The notes below the pieces were generated by a model. It was not told the origin of the DNA and ran no database searches. It saw only the letters and a program-made list of their open reading frames with translations. From Rhizosphaericola sp047606825 (GTDB lineage Bacteria; Bacteroidota; Bacteroidia; Chitinophagales; Chitinophagaceae), in NCBI GenBank assembly GCA_047606825.1, contig JASGDY010000036.1:1-26477 (forward strand): a stretch of DNA of 26,477 nt, written 5' to 3'. Below, in pieces: positions 1-7,955 of the stretch (its first letter is position 1; each line of letters opens with the position of its first letter). The translations under genes and the position numbers were made by a program.

Positions 1-95
1 CGGATTGCAAATCCGCCGATACGGCTTCAGGATTACAAATCCTGAAGAGCGGAGTAATAAAAATTATTGGTCTATATTGAATTTCATTATCGCAT
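1..95. repeat. Four-hairpin repeat element, copy 1 (left part missing)
   Basis: This is the right half of the element described at 21947-22141, cut off by the window start. It begins inside hairpin 3 (GCGGAT/ATCCGC), keeps hairpin 4 (CTTCAGGAT/ATCCTGAAG) and the AATAAAAATTATT palindrome, and ends with the terminal inverted repeat containing TTGGTCTA and ATCGCAT. It is nearly identical to 22047-22141, with differences such as gcggag against gcggcg and ATCGCAT against ATCGTAT. Sequence identity stops after about position 95, which sets the right edge. No reading frame is apparent in it. Confidence 0.9.
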
Positions 96-278
96 AAAAT
101 AATAAGCAAAAGTAAAAAGCATTTAATTTTTACCTCATCGGCATGTATATAGGTGTTTCTGCTTGTGTCTCGGCTTCCCTGCGTCGCGTGGACACACGGA
201 AAAACCTCATACAAAAATTTGCCGTGGGAGATGCAGAGGAGCTTGTCAAAACACCGAACAGCAATTGCTGTAACGTGC

Positions 279-695
279 CTAGTCCGTGCAATGTGCACAC
301 ACACCTTTGACCACGATCTCTATGTCCTCGCTCTTAAATCCTTTGGGCAGGTCGATGGCCGGGATTTCCACATGGTCGAGGCAATAGGTCGTGCCGCAGT
401 CCTTGCAGACAAAGTGCACGTGGTCGTCATGGTGGTGACCTTCGGTACATTCACCCTTGCAGAGGGCGTACTGGATGGAATTGTCGTCCGTCGGTATGGT
501 ATGGATAATGCCTTTTTCCAAAAAACTTTGCAGCGTTCGATAGATGGTCACACGGTCAAACCGTGCTTTGGTCGCCTTTTCGATGGCGGCGTGGGAGAGT
601 GCCCCCGGCGACTTTAGGAACAACCCCAATACGGCGGTGCGCGTTTCCGTTACGCTCAATCGACTGTCTTTCAATAATTTATGTATCGTTTCCAT
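279..695 (-). CDS. Fur-family metal-responsive transcriptional repressor
   Basis: A 138-residue cytoplasmic DNA-binding repressor of the Fur/Zur/PerR superfamily, normal length for the family. The winged-helix recognition region is at residues 45-62 (RFDRVTIYRTLQSFLEKG), which matches the family pattern. A His-rich metal site follows (GHHHDDHVHFVC, residues 86-97), and structural zinc is expected at two CxxC pairs (C97/C100 and C133/C136). The start is supported by an AGGAGG ribosome-binding site just upstream, clear for this phylum. The gene begins 14 bases after the stop of the SCO gene, so both are probably one transcript. Whether it senses iron, zinc, manganese or peroxide cannot be read from sequence alone. 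The neighbouring copper chaperone, the MerC protein and a more distant feoB suggest a metal-homeostasis role by inference. Confidence 0.93.
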   Translation of the reverse strand: METIHKLLKDSRLSVTETRTAVLGLFLKSPGALSHAAIEKATKARFDRVTIYRTLQSFLEKGIIHTIPTDDNSIQYALCKGECTEGHHHDDHVHFVCKDCGTTYCLDHVEIPAIDLPKGFKSEDIEIVVKGVCAHCTD

Positions 696-709
696 AGCAT
701 TGACCTCCT

Positions 710-1363
710 CTATTTGTTCAAAAGGAAATTGGTGTTGGGTGGACCGACTTTTTCCTTGAGTAAAGTCTGTACCAGGTCTTCCAGTTCCCCAATCTCCGCT
801 TTTTTCAAACCGTCAAAAATCTGGCCGCGCACCATTGCGTTTTTGTCCACAACGGCAAAAAACTGGGTGTGCATGAACTGGTCGTTGATGTCCTTCAGTC
901 CGTTTTTCGGGTCGTCCAGCAGATAACTTTCGCGTGCGGCGTTGTACAGGCTGTCCTTTCTGCCCGTCAGGAAAAACCACTTATGTTCATCCACTTTCAT
1001 CGAGTCGGCGTACACCTTCATCCGAGCCACGGTGTCCCTGTCGGGATCGCAGGTATGCGACACAATCTGGAAATCAGGTTCGTCCCGGAAATGGGTGTAA
1101 ATGCCTTTCATATTGGTGTTGAGGTGAGGGCAGATGCCTTGGCAATTGGTAAAAAAATATTCTACAACGGTCACCTTTCCTACCAGTTCCTGCCTTGTGA
1201 ACGGCTGTCCGTCCTGTGTCATAAATGCGAACGGTTTGACATTGTTCAACACAACGGGTTTTGCCTTCCAGCCGCCTTCCTGCATATATACAAACCCTAG
1301 GTAGACGACTAAAACAACGGCAAAGAAAATCACGTAAAACCAGACCAGTTTCTTTCTTTTCAT
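710..1363 (-). CDS. SCO1/SenC family copper chaperone (thioredoxin fold)
   Basis: Membrane-anchored thioredoxin-fold protein of the SCO1/SenC/PrrC family, which delivers copper to the CuA site of cytochrome c oxidase or acts as a thiol redox partner. A single N-terminal membrane anchor spans about residues 6-26, with the soluble domain outside. The copper-binding CxxxC motif is intact (NCQGICPHLN, C74 and C78), and the distal histidine ligand is probably H165 in DQFMHTQFFAVVD. I start it at the ATG at 1363 (MKRKKLVWF). The frame remains open 22 codons further upstream, but that extension would run into the likely promoter at 1385-1392. The length of 217 residues is typical. It is followed at 14 bases by the Fur-family gene and is divergent from the MerC gene. 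Confidence 0.92.
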   Translation of the reverse strand: MKRKKLVWFYVIFFAVVLVVYLGFVYMQEGGWKAKPVVLNNVKPFAFMTQDGQPFTRQELVGKVTVVEYFFTNCQGICPHLNTNMKGIYTHFRDEPDFQIVSHTCDPDRDTVARMKVYADSMKVDEHKWFFLTGRKDSLYNAARESYLLDDPKNGLKDINDQFMHTQFFAVVDKNAMVRGQIFDGLKKAEIGELEDLVQTLLKEKVGPPNTNFLLNK

Positions 1364-1384
1364 GTCCTGCCTAATAATTGCTTG

Positions 1385-1413
1385 CAAAGGTACGTTGCTT
1401 AGGCTTTGCGCAA
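1385..1413 (-). promoter_or_regulatory. Promoter of the sco-fur operon
   Basis: On the minus strand there is a perfect Bacteroidota -7 element TACCTTTG at 1392-1385. A TTG lies 18 bases upstream (1413-1411) as a possible -33 element. The -7 box is 21 bases before the chosen SCO start codon, giving a short leader. The -33 part is weaker than the -7 part. Confidence 0.6.
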
Positions 1414-1451
1414 GGTTAAAGATACGCATAAAAATGTGTAAGCAGAAAATA

Positions 1452-1483
1452 TTTGCAACAATGTTGTATTTTTTCTACTTTTG
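1452..1483 (+). promoter_or_regulatory. Promoter of the MerC-domain gene
   Basis: TTTG at 1452-1455, 20 bases of spacer and TACTTTTG at 1476-1483 match the Bacteroidota housekeeping consensus (TTTG, about 20 bases, TAnnTTTG) completely. The predicted transcript would start near 1490. That rules out the far-upstream start codon at 1362 and supports translation from 1518 or 1524. Confidence 0.75.
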
Positions 1484-1517
1484 TCCTCCTGTTCTACAAA
1501 TTGGACAAACGAAAAAT

Positions 1518-1943
1518 ATGCAGATGAAGGGAAAGGTCAATTGGGACAAAGTAGGGATGACGACATCGTTGGTCTGTGCGGTGCATTGTCTAGCACTGCC
1601 GCTCTTGTTGACGAGCCTGCCGATATTGGGGATCGACCTTGTGCATGGCGAGGCGTTTGAAATTGCCATGATAGCGATTGCGTTTGCGGTCGGTGTCGTT
1701 GCGTTGTCCAAAGGCCGGAAAGTACACCGTTCCTTGCTGCCAATGGTTTTGTTCGTTATAGGAATTGTCTGCCTTGTATTGAAGGAGGTTTTTCAGGAAT
1801 GGCACAACACGCTATTGATACCTGCCGTTCTGTTTATCTTGTCGGCACACTATGTCAACTATCGGGCGGAAAAAGGGTTTTCAGGTAAAAAAATCCATCA
1901 AGGGGTGAAAAGGAAAAAGGTCAGCGGGCATTCATGTGAATAG
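1518..1943 (+). CDS. MerC-domain inner-membrane protein
   Basis: Small integral membrane protein of 141 residues with a MerC domain. The founding member of the family is the mercuric transporter MerC, but the many copies in Bacteroidota outside mer operons have no established substrate. The signature is in the first helix (SLVCAVHCLALPLLLTSLP), where a CxxxHC-like cysteine/histidine motif precedes a proline-rich turn. Three further hydrophobic helices follow, and a Lys-rich tail ends in HSCE. I start it at ATG 1518 (MQMKGKVNWDK); 1524 is equally possible. No merA, merP or merR is nearby, so mercury resistance should not be assumed. Its divergence from the SCO and Fur genes suggests metal or thiol homeostasis. 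Confidence 0.85.
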   Translation: MQMKGKVNWDKVGMTTSLVCAVHCLALPLLLTSLPILGIDLVHGEAFEIAMIAIAFAVGVVALSKGRKVHRSLLPMVLFVIGIVCLVLKEVFQEWHNTLLIPAVLFILSAHYVNYRAEKGFSGKKIHQGVKRKKVSGHSCE

Positions 1944-2024
1944 CCCTATATTATATACAAAAGTCAATCCTACGAAGCAGAAATGAAGGAGGTGCGACAC
2001 TGCTGCCGCAACCCAAAACAACCG

Positions 2025-4712
2025 TTAGGTCATTTCCCAATCATAGGCAAGCACCTGTATGGCAGCCAACGCCCATTGTGCGACTGCATTGGTGGAAATA
2101 GTGGGAACTTCTTCATAATTCTGCACGGTTTCCGGAACGGTTATCAGGGTTTTGTCTGGAAAGGACTTTATGCCGCCATTTCCCTGTTTAAATGTTTTCC
2201 AAGCCAATTGAAGCAGCGACACGTCTTTTTTTATCCATGCCGCATAGGCGGTCAGGCGCGCATGTCCCTGTTGCAGGTTGAGTTTTCCAAGTGGTGCGCC
2301 CAATACGCGGGCCTGTTCTTCTTCGGAGGCATTGTATAGACTGCAATAGTCCACCCACGCCTGGAAAAAAGACGGCACTGTAAGGGACGCATTTATTTCC
2401 GTGAGTATTTCCGGTAGTCCAAAAGAGGCATTGAGGTGGGAAACAGAAATTTTCCCGGAGGTGTCTTTGGCAAATTCCCCGGTATGGATATCCATCGCCG
2501 CACCGCCGGTGAAGAAACCTTTGGGTTGGTCGGCAATGGTGCGCATACTGTTTTCGAGCATGGTTTTACACTGTACGTTTTTTGTTCTTTCCCATTCGGT
2601 GAACCATGCGGCGGCGGCGGCTCCCCAGTCTGTTCCAAACGCCATGTTGACATAGTTGTCGTCGTTATTGGCAGTCTGTACGCTTTCCTGTGAAAGCTTT
2701 CTGCCCGGTGCTATTTTATGTAGTGTCAGGTAGGCCTGCACTTGCTCGTGCATCAGGTCTCCGATACGTTCATCCGCTGTCAGGTAATACAGAAAACGCC
2801 TGTTGGCAACAGTGCTTATGCGCAACTGTTTGGCACTGTCACCCCAGTGCATCACGTTGTGTCTGGAACCCAAGGGCGCAAATGGACCAATATGGTGTAC
2901 GTCGACCTCGCCCGTGTGGCGCGTCATGGCTTCCGCCATCCGAAAGACATCCTTATTGCTTGTCCGCAGGAAATAATACCAAAGCCAAAGGTCGGTTGAC
3001 AGCTCGGAATTGTCCCAGGCAAAGCCTCCCGTGTCGTAACGCCAGTTGTGGCGGTCGGAATCATAGGAGTGCATGATGTCGCCATAGTTCCAGAAGCCGT
3101 ACCAGTTGCGCTGTTCGACTTCTTTTTTGTAAAAGTCAAAGTAAAAAGCCAAACGTTTTTCGATGTCCTTGCTTTGGCTGCTGTGCCCTGGCGTTTTCCA
3201 GTTGTTTCCAAAAGCGGCGGCGGACTGCAAGTAGTCGGAATCGGCCACCAACTGCAAAGGCTGCTGTATCTGCCTCGCCTGTGCGATAAGTTGCTGGTTG
3301 TCGGGAACGCCGTCTTCCATTTGTAGCCATATTTCGCTGGTACGTCCAACACCCAACGGACGACCAAAGCCCGGTTCAAAGTCTTCGTAGGTAATGTCCA
3401 GCGCGTCTCTCTCTTTGACAAAACTATCTTCTCCAAGCCCGTCATGATAAAATCTCAAATCCATGGCGTTGGCATCGGGGGACCAAAGCCAAAGCTGCAA
3501 TCTGCCCGTATCCGTATGCAGGTTTTTGGCGGAAATGCCGGAGGAAAAACTCTGCCAGAAATTGCGGATGCCAAAAGTGATTCCGTGCTGCGTGTCGCCT
3601 ACAAAGCCGACACCATAAGACCTGTTGCCGTAATGGGCGGCCAGAGGGCTGTGTCCATCCTTTGTTTTTTTCTGTATGGTATAGCCGTTGGGAAGTGGTT
3701 GGACGAGACTGTATTCGCCCCATACGGGAACATATTCCAGATTTTTTGCCACGTCTTCGGATATATCGGACGGCAGGATTTTTTTTCCCAGTATCTGGTT
3801 TTGTCGGACGGTGTCGCCAGGATTCCGGCGTAGGCCCGTCAAGTTTTGCAGTGCTTCCGAAAACACGCCGTCGGTCTGCGCATCGGCAAATTTGATATGT
3901 CTATTGTAGGCGGCTTCCCGGAAAGGCAGCTCAAAAACCAGTCCCAGCCCGGCAATGAAATCCTTTTGCTCGTCTCCGTCAAACACTATCGTATGCAGGA
4001 TTTTGACGGCGTCACTGTCACGGTAGAAATAAAACCGCAAGGTAAACGGCAGCCAGGAACGCGTGTCCTTTTTGTGCTTTCCCACAATTTTGATGACCGT
4101 CCTGACAGAGCCGCTCTGCTCCACGGTGGTAGACGTAATGTCACTTACGTAGGGTACAAGGCTGTTGTCTTCCTTGTTGATGAGTTCCAGTTGGCCGTTC
4201 TTGGCATACACGGCATCGTTGCGGAATAGCTGATCGACGACAATGTGTCCAGATTTGTTGAAGGTACAGGACAACTTGCCCGTATCCACGCGGATTTGGG
4301 AGGGGGTTTCTTTTACGGAGATGCCAGTGCTGTTGGTGGATGGGACGTTGCGCGTTTTTTCGGCATATAGCTGTTCTGTTGCCGACGTGTTGACAGGGAT
4401 GGCATGTGCACTCCACTTGAGGGAGCCGTCGGACCAATATGCCAAAGGCCAGCTTTGGACGTTCACGGGTTGCTTGTTGGATGTTAGAATGGCTACGTTC
4501 TCGGCTGTTTGTAGCTCACCCTGTTTCCAGGGCAGTCCAAAAGTCGTCCCGAAACCGAAACCACCCGGAACCGTGTCGATCCAACGGAGGGGAATGGCGT
4601 TTGATTCTTTTGCGGCGTGCGACAACAGGATTTCTTTTCCCATTATGGGTGCTGCGATTCCTACCAAAGAGGTATTTTTTATAAAAAAACGGCGCGAAAT
4701 GTTCTGTGGCAT
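2025..4712 (-). CDS. Exo-rhamnogalacturonan lyase family protein (PL26-like)
   Basis: A large secreted protein of 895 residues resembling polysaccharide lyase family 26, the PcRGLX family named after the Penicillium exo-lyase that removes unsaturated disaccharides from rhamnogalacturonan-I. The N-terminal domain carries the hallmark string PLRWIDTVPG (41-50) ... PWKQGE ... QSWPLAYWSDGSLKW (86-100). A long central region and an alpha-helical C-terminal part rich in Trp and Tyr follow. The N-terminus (NISRRFFIKNTSLVGIAAP) has a twin-arginine motif, so Tat export to the periplasm is likely, unlike the Sec-type signals of its neighbours. I chose ATG 4712 over a start 16 codons upstream because that extension lies inside the preceding gene and would put residues before the Tat motif. 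Only two bases separate the preceding stop from this ATG. It is the last gene of the PUL. Confidence 0.85.
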   Translation of the reverse strand: MPQNISRRFFIKNTSLVGIAAPIMGKEILLSHAAKESNAIPLRWIDTVPGGFGFGTTFGLPWKQGELQTAENVAILTSNKQPVNVQSWPLAYWSDGSLKWSAHAIPVNTSATEQLYAEKTRNVPSTNSTGISVKETPSQIRVDTGKLSCTFNKSGHIVVDQLFRNDAVYAKNGQLELINKEDNSLVPYVSDITSTTVEQSGSVRTVIKIVGKHKKDTRSWLPFTLRFYFYRDSDAVKILHTIVFDGDEQKDFIAGLGLVFELPFREAAYNRHIKFADAQTDGVFSEALQNLTGLRRNPGDTVRQNQILGKKILPSDISEDVAKNLEYVPVWGEYSLVQPLPNGYTIQKKTKDGHSPLAAHYGNRSYGVGFVGDTQHGITFGIRNFWQSFSSGISAKNLHTDTGRLQLWLWSPDANAMDLRFYHDGLGEDSFVKERDALDITYEDFEPGFGRPLGVGRTSEIWLQMEDGVPDNQQLIAQARQIQQPLQLVADSDYLQSAAAFGNNWKTPGHSSQSKDIEKRLAFYFDFYKKEVEQRNWYGFWNYGDIMHSYDSDRHNWRYDTGGFAWDNSELSTDLWLWYYFLRTSNKDVFRMAEAMTRHTGEVDVHHIGPFAPLGSRHNVMHWGDSAKQLRISTVANRRFLYYLTADERIGDLMHEQVQAYLTLHKIAPGRKLSQESVQTANNDDNYVNMAFGTDWGAAAAAWFTEWERTKNVQCKTMLENSMRTIADQPKGFFTGGAAMDIHTGEFAKDTSGKISVSHLNASFGLPEILTEINASLTVPSFFQAWVDYCSLYNASEEEQARVLGAPLGKLNLQQGHARLTAYAAWIKKDVSLLQLAWKTFKQGNGGIKSFPDKTLITVPETVQNYEEVPTISTNAVAQWALAAIQVLAYDWEMT

Positions 4713-4714
4713 GA

Positions 4715-5386
4715 TTAGAACGTTGTAACGGTGAAATGAGAGACTTGCTGGGCAGACCATGTAAGCCGCAATCCGAAATACCCGGCAGGAATATCCGTTC
4801 GGTCCGTGTAGTCAAACAATAACTGATCGTCTATCCAGACGCGTGTTCGCGGGCCGTTGACTTCCGTTTTGACATGGTAAAGCTTGTCTTTTTGCAATAG
4901 GAATTTTTCGTCCAGAAATTCTTTCAGCAAGATGCGGTTGCCGCTGCCGTCGTATCGACGGAAACGCGTGGTGCTGTTTGAATTGCCGCCAAAACCCATA
5001 TAGTACAAAACCAGACCGTTGTAGGCTTCCAGGCTGCCATTTTTTCCGAAAGGCGCAAGCCCTGTTTTGCTAAGTGCGGCCCAAAACTGGTTAAGGTCGC
5101 TTAGCCTCGGATAATGGACATCGGAAAAAAGAAACTGACGGTCGTATTCGATGGTGTAGTGCCCGGAAAGTTTGCTTTTGAACCAGATGGTAGTGCCGGC
5201 TTTGCTGTCAACGACAAGCTGGTCGTCTTTCCATTCCAAAAATGTCGAATCGGGCACCTGCGCTTCGACTAGCCAATCTTTTTCGTGAAAACCATAACGG
5301 TGCATCCGCTGCGACATCCCTCCATGGATTCCTATAAAAAAGAAGCAAACAACAAGTGTCCCGTATATTTTTTCTTTCAATGCCAT
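4715..5386 (-). CDS. DUF6250 domain protein, secreted
   Basis: A 223-residue protein with a Sec-type signal peptide (about residues 1-26, ending GGMSQ) followed by one beta-rich domain of the DUF6250 type. The family hallmark is GFGGNSNSTTRFRRYDGSG at 131-149. The C-terminal stretch (VKTEVNGPRTRVWIDDQLL then GYFGLRLTWS) resembles the last strands of LamG/concanavalin-like jelly rolls. The biochemical role is not established to my knowledge. The tight packing with PL26 (two bases apart) and PL4 implies a part in rhamnogalacturonan breakdown, either as a carbohydrate-binding partner or as an undescribed enzyme. No lipobox is visible, so it is probably periplasmic. Confidence 0.8.
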   Translation of the reverse strand: MALKEKIYGTLVVCFFFIGIHGGMSQRMHRYGFHEKDWLVEAQVPDSTFLEWKDDQLVVDSKAGTTIWFKSKLSGHYTIEYDRQFLFSDVHYPRLSDLNQFWAALSKTGLAPFGKNGSLEAYNGLVLYYMGFGGNSNSTTRFRRYDGSGNRILLKEFLDEKFLLQKDKLYHVKTEVNGPRTRVWIDDQLLFDYTDRTDIPAGYFGLRLTWSAQQVSHFTVTTF

Positions 5387-5425
5387 TGTGTTTTAAGTTA
5401 CGGATATCGGAAGTATTGTTCAGCC

Positions 5426-7132
5426 TTACTTACTTGCCAATCGGATGGCATCGTACATCAGTCCGCCACCATTTGGGCATTTTAACAGGTCGATGCCAAA
5501 AGTGTTGTCATCGGTCAATAAGCTGGAAGAAAACGGAATGGCGTACAGACGGTAATAACCTCCCAATATGGCAGATCGGTAAACAGAGGCATCGTTGCCC
5601 AAGTTTTTAAGTTCGCCTATTTTATGCCCGTTGAGTGTAATGGCTGCATGTGGGTTCTTGGCGGCACCTGCCAGTGCGATATACAAAACCAGCGAATCCG
5701 TCGTTTGGGACGGTCTGCCAAAGTGGATATTCCAGACGCCTTCCCTGGTCTGTGCGTAATACCAGTCAGATGTCTGGTTTTTGCCGATTGTATAATCCAG
5801 TTGGGCGGGGACGCTGTCAAACAGACCGTAAGCTCTGGGGTGCGTGCTGTAATGAAATCCTTTTGTAAAGCGGTCGGCAACACCTATTTCCCAAATCGTC
5901 CGAGAAGATTCATCGGGTAAAATGGCCGACAGGGTTTGGTCTTTTCCGTCTGGTGATATGACAATGCCGTCTTTTCGGAACTGCTGGATGCGGTCGCCGC
6001 CAAAACCGTATAGCGTGTACCTGCCGGGACGTATATCAGGAAGGCTTAGTTGTCCTTGAGGATTGGTATGTCCCGAAAAGATGTAACCAAGGGATTGCGC
6101 CTGCCAGTCATGGGCACTGTCCGCCAACACAAACGTAATATCCGGCAGGTGTTTATCTTTCTCGTCTTTGGCGGTGATATTTAAGATAGACCTTTGCCGT
6201 GGATATGCTTTTTGTTGCAGCCATGCAAAAGGCCAGGATGCTTTTTGGGCGTCGGCCTCCCGCTTGGCGTCCTGCCAACTTGCCGCCGCGTCTTTTTCGT
6301 GGTTGAGATACAGCAGAAACGGGCCGTTCAGCTTTTCCCAGTTACCCGTGACGGTATCGTCGGCAACTCGGTTGTTGGCAAGGAAATGCGAACAGTTGAA
6401 CATGCATATCAAATACGGACTGGAATGTGTGGTCATATACTGTTTGGTCGGTCCGCCGTTGAGATACTCGTGGCTCGCCTGGATGACAAAGAGGCCAAGA
6501 TGCGATTCCCGACCGTACATGCCATGCACGTACCTGCCGTCAATGTAGTCCGCATAGTCGTATTTGGTATATATGATACCGTTGTGCATCCGATAAGTCC
6601 AGTCCTGTATTTTGGATCCTACTTCCAACGAATCCATCGCATACATGGGGCCTTGTATAGAGTCCCGGACAAGTTGGTTGTCAAAAAGCGCAGGGTCGGC
6701 CCTCAGCCCCCATCTGGTCTGTCCATAGATACCTGTGGAATTGGCGGAATGTTTTTCGATGAGATAGACATATATGCCTTTTACACCGGATCTGACGACA
6801 TAGTGGAGGTCGTATTCAAAATGGTTCTTGTCCTTGTGCAGAAAAGAAATGTCAATCATGTCCCTGCTGCTGGTCGTTACTGTAAATGTGGACGGACGCA
6901 TCCCAAAGTCGGGACCGCTCAGATAGGCGGAACCCTTGGCGCCAAGAACGTTGTCATATTGTCTGTAGGCGATTGTCTTTAAGTCAGCGGACTGTTTGTC
7001 AAATGAGAAAGAGGCAAACCCGTTCTGGAGGATGACGCTACTGTCGTTTTCTTTTATGTTGACCTGCGCGGGCAGACGTAATGCCAACGTGCAAAAAGCG
7101 AGCACAGGAACGCAAAAACTATGGTTTTTCAT
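5426..7132 (-). CDS. Rhamnogalacturonan lyase, PL4-like
   Basis: A 568-residue secreted protein with the three-domain layout of PL4 rhamnogalacturonan lyases, which cleave the Rha-alpha-1,4-GalA bond of RG-I by beta-elimination. The layout is an N-terminal beta-sandwich catalytic domain (about 25-300), a fibronectin-III-like domain (about 315-395, with GHTNPQGQLSLPDIRPGRYTLYGFG) and a C-terminal jelly roll (about 410-568). By analogy to the fungal enzyme, K190 in YTKYDYADY is the likely catalytic lysine. H249 in FNCSHF is a candidate for the histidine some 60 residues later. A Sec signal ends near residue 22 (RLPAQ). The start overlaps the end of the acetylesterase gene by 14 bases, which suggests translational coupling and fits deacetylation acting together with lyase cleavage. 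Confidence 0.85.
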   Translation of the reverse strand: MKNHSFCVPVLAFCTLALRLPAQVNIKENDSSVILQNGFASFSFDKQSADLKTIAYRQYDNVLGAKGSAYLSGPDFGMRPSTFTVTTSSRDMIDISFLHKDKNHFEYDLHYVVRSGVKGIYVYLIEKHSANSTGIYGQTRWGLRADPALFDNQLVRDSIQGPMYAMDSLEVGSKIQDWTYRMHNGIIYTKYDYADYIDGRYVHGMYGRESHLGLFVIQASHEYLNGGPTKQYMTTHSSPYLICMFNCSHFLANNRVADDTVTGNWEKLNGPFLLYLNHEKDAAASWQDAKREADAQKASWPFAWLQQKAYPRQRSILNITAKDEKDKHLPDITFVLADSAHDWQAQSLGYIFSGHTNPQGQLSLPDIRPGRYTLYGFGGDRIQQFRKDGIVISPDGKDQTLSAILPDESSRTIWEIGVADRFTKGFHYSTHPRAYGLFDSVPAQLDYTIGKNQTSDWYYAQTREGVWNIHFGRPSQTTDSLVLYIALAGAAKNPHAAITLNGHKIGELKNLGNDASVYRSAILGGYYRLYAIPFSSSLLTDDNTFGIDLLKCPNGGGLMYDAIRLASK

Positions 7133-7919
7133 TTTCCTCGATTAAATATTTACGAAGTGGGCTTAAATCTGGCTGTTCTTCTATAGCTGCAATGATCTGA
7201 CGGACGTTGATTGTTGCGCCCTCACGATTGGTATGTGTATGGTCTTGGGGAAACAACACACTGGTTTTGTCAAATCCGAGTGAGTCGTATATGTCCGCAA
7301 CGCGGTTGTTCAAGTCCAGGAAAGGAACGTGTTCTGTTTGTGCCGTCTGTTTTGCCCACAAGCCATAATCGCTGTCGGCACGGAGTACTTTCCCGTTGTT
7401 GAAAATATGGCGTGGGATGGGGCTGACAACGATTGGCAGCACGCCTTTTGCCGTTGCCTCGTCAATGATTTTGCGTAGGTACCATCCATAGCTGTGTACA
7501 TATTCATCGCGTTGCAATACGTGGTTATATACGTGTGCGGAATCATCCGAAATGCCGCGTAGGCTGCCACGCGGTTTGAGGCTGTCGGCAATATTGCCGG
7601 CATCGTTGTGTCCAAACTGCAACAGCAAATAATCGCCCTTGTGCATTTTGTCCAGCACTTTTTGCCAGTGTCCTTCGGTGATGTATGTTCTGGAGCTTCT
7701 TCCCGGAACAGCGTCATTCTCAACATTTATACTGGACGAGTCAAGATAGGACGACAACAGCTCTCCCCAGCCAACCTGCTTTTGGTTGTTGGCTATTTTC
7801 CCGTTTTTAACGGTGGAATCGCCGATGATGAACAGGGTCGGCTTTTGTATTTTCACAAACCCCGGGAAGACTATTACCAGGAACAGGATTGGAATACTGT
7901 TCACTATCTTCTTTTTCAT
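7119..7919 (-). CDS. Rhamnogalacturonan acetylesterase (CE12-like SGNH hydrolase)
   Basis: A 266-residue secreted SGNH/GDSL esterase expected to remove acetyl groups from GalA in RG-I so that the lyases can act. All SGNH blocks are visible: GDST with nucleophile S35, VPGRSSRTY around 71-79 with the oxyanion glycine, QFGHND with N105, and QDHTHTN with the D226/H229 pair. This pattern and length match CE12 (RhgT/YesT type) better than general lipases. The N-terminal hydrophobic segment (about 5-22) is a signal peptide or anchor. The gene lies 36 bases behind sulfatase 1 and overlaps the PL4 start. Confidence 0.9.
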   Translation of the reverse strand: MKKKIVNSIPILFLVIVFPGFVKIQKPTLFIIGDSTVKNGKIANNQKQVGWGELLSSYLDSSSINVENDAVPGRSSRTYITEGHWQKVLDKMHKGDYLLLQFGHNDAGNIADSLKPRGSLRGISDDSAHVYNHVLQRDEYVHSYGWYLRKIIDEATAKGVLPIVVSPIPRHIFNNGKVLRADSDYGLWAKQTAQTEHVPFLDLNNRVADIYDSLGFDKTSVLFPQDHTHTNREGATINVRQIIAAIEEQPDLSPLRKYLIEENEKP

Positions 7920-7955
7920 GGATTTTATTCATTTTATAAATTACAAATTTGTTTT

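Noticed and set aside
258..271. Perfect 14-base palindrome ACAGCAATTGCTGT just after the fur-type stop codon
   Set aside because: It may be an operator, but it lies downstream of a gene end with no promoter next to it and no second copy. The rest of 96-278 shows nothing recognisable.
1362..1517. N-terminal extension of the MerC-domain protein by 52 residues
   Set aside because: The extension covers the divergent promoter region, including a perfect TTTG/TACTTTTG promoter, and adds no conserved sequence.
1518..1943. Mercury-resistance operon
   Set aside because: Only a MerC-like domain is present; merR, merT, merP and merA are absent, and MerC-domain proteins are common in this phylum outside mer operons.
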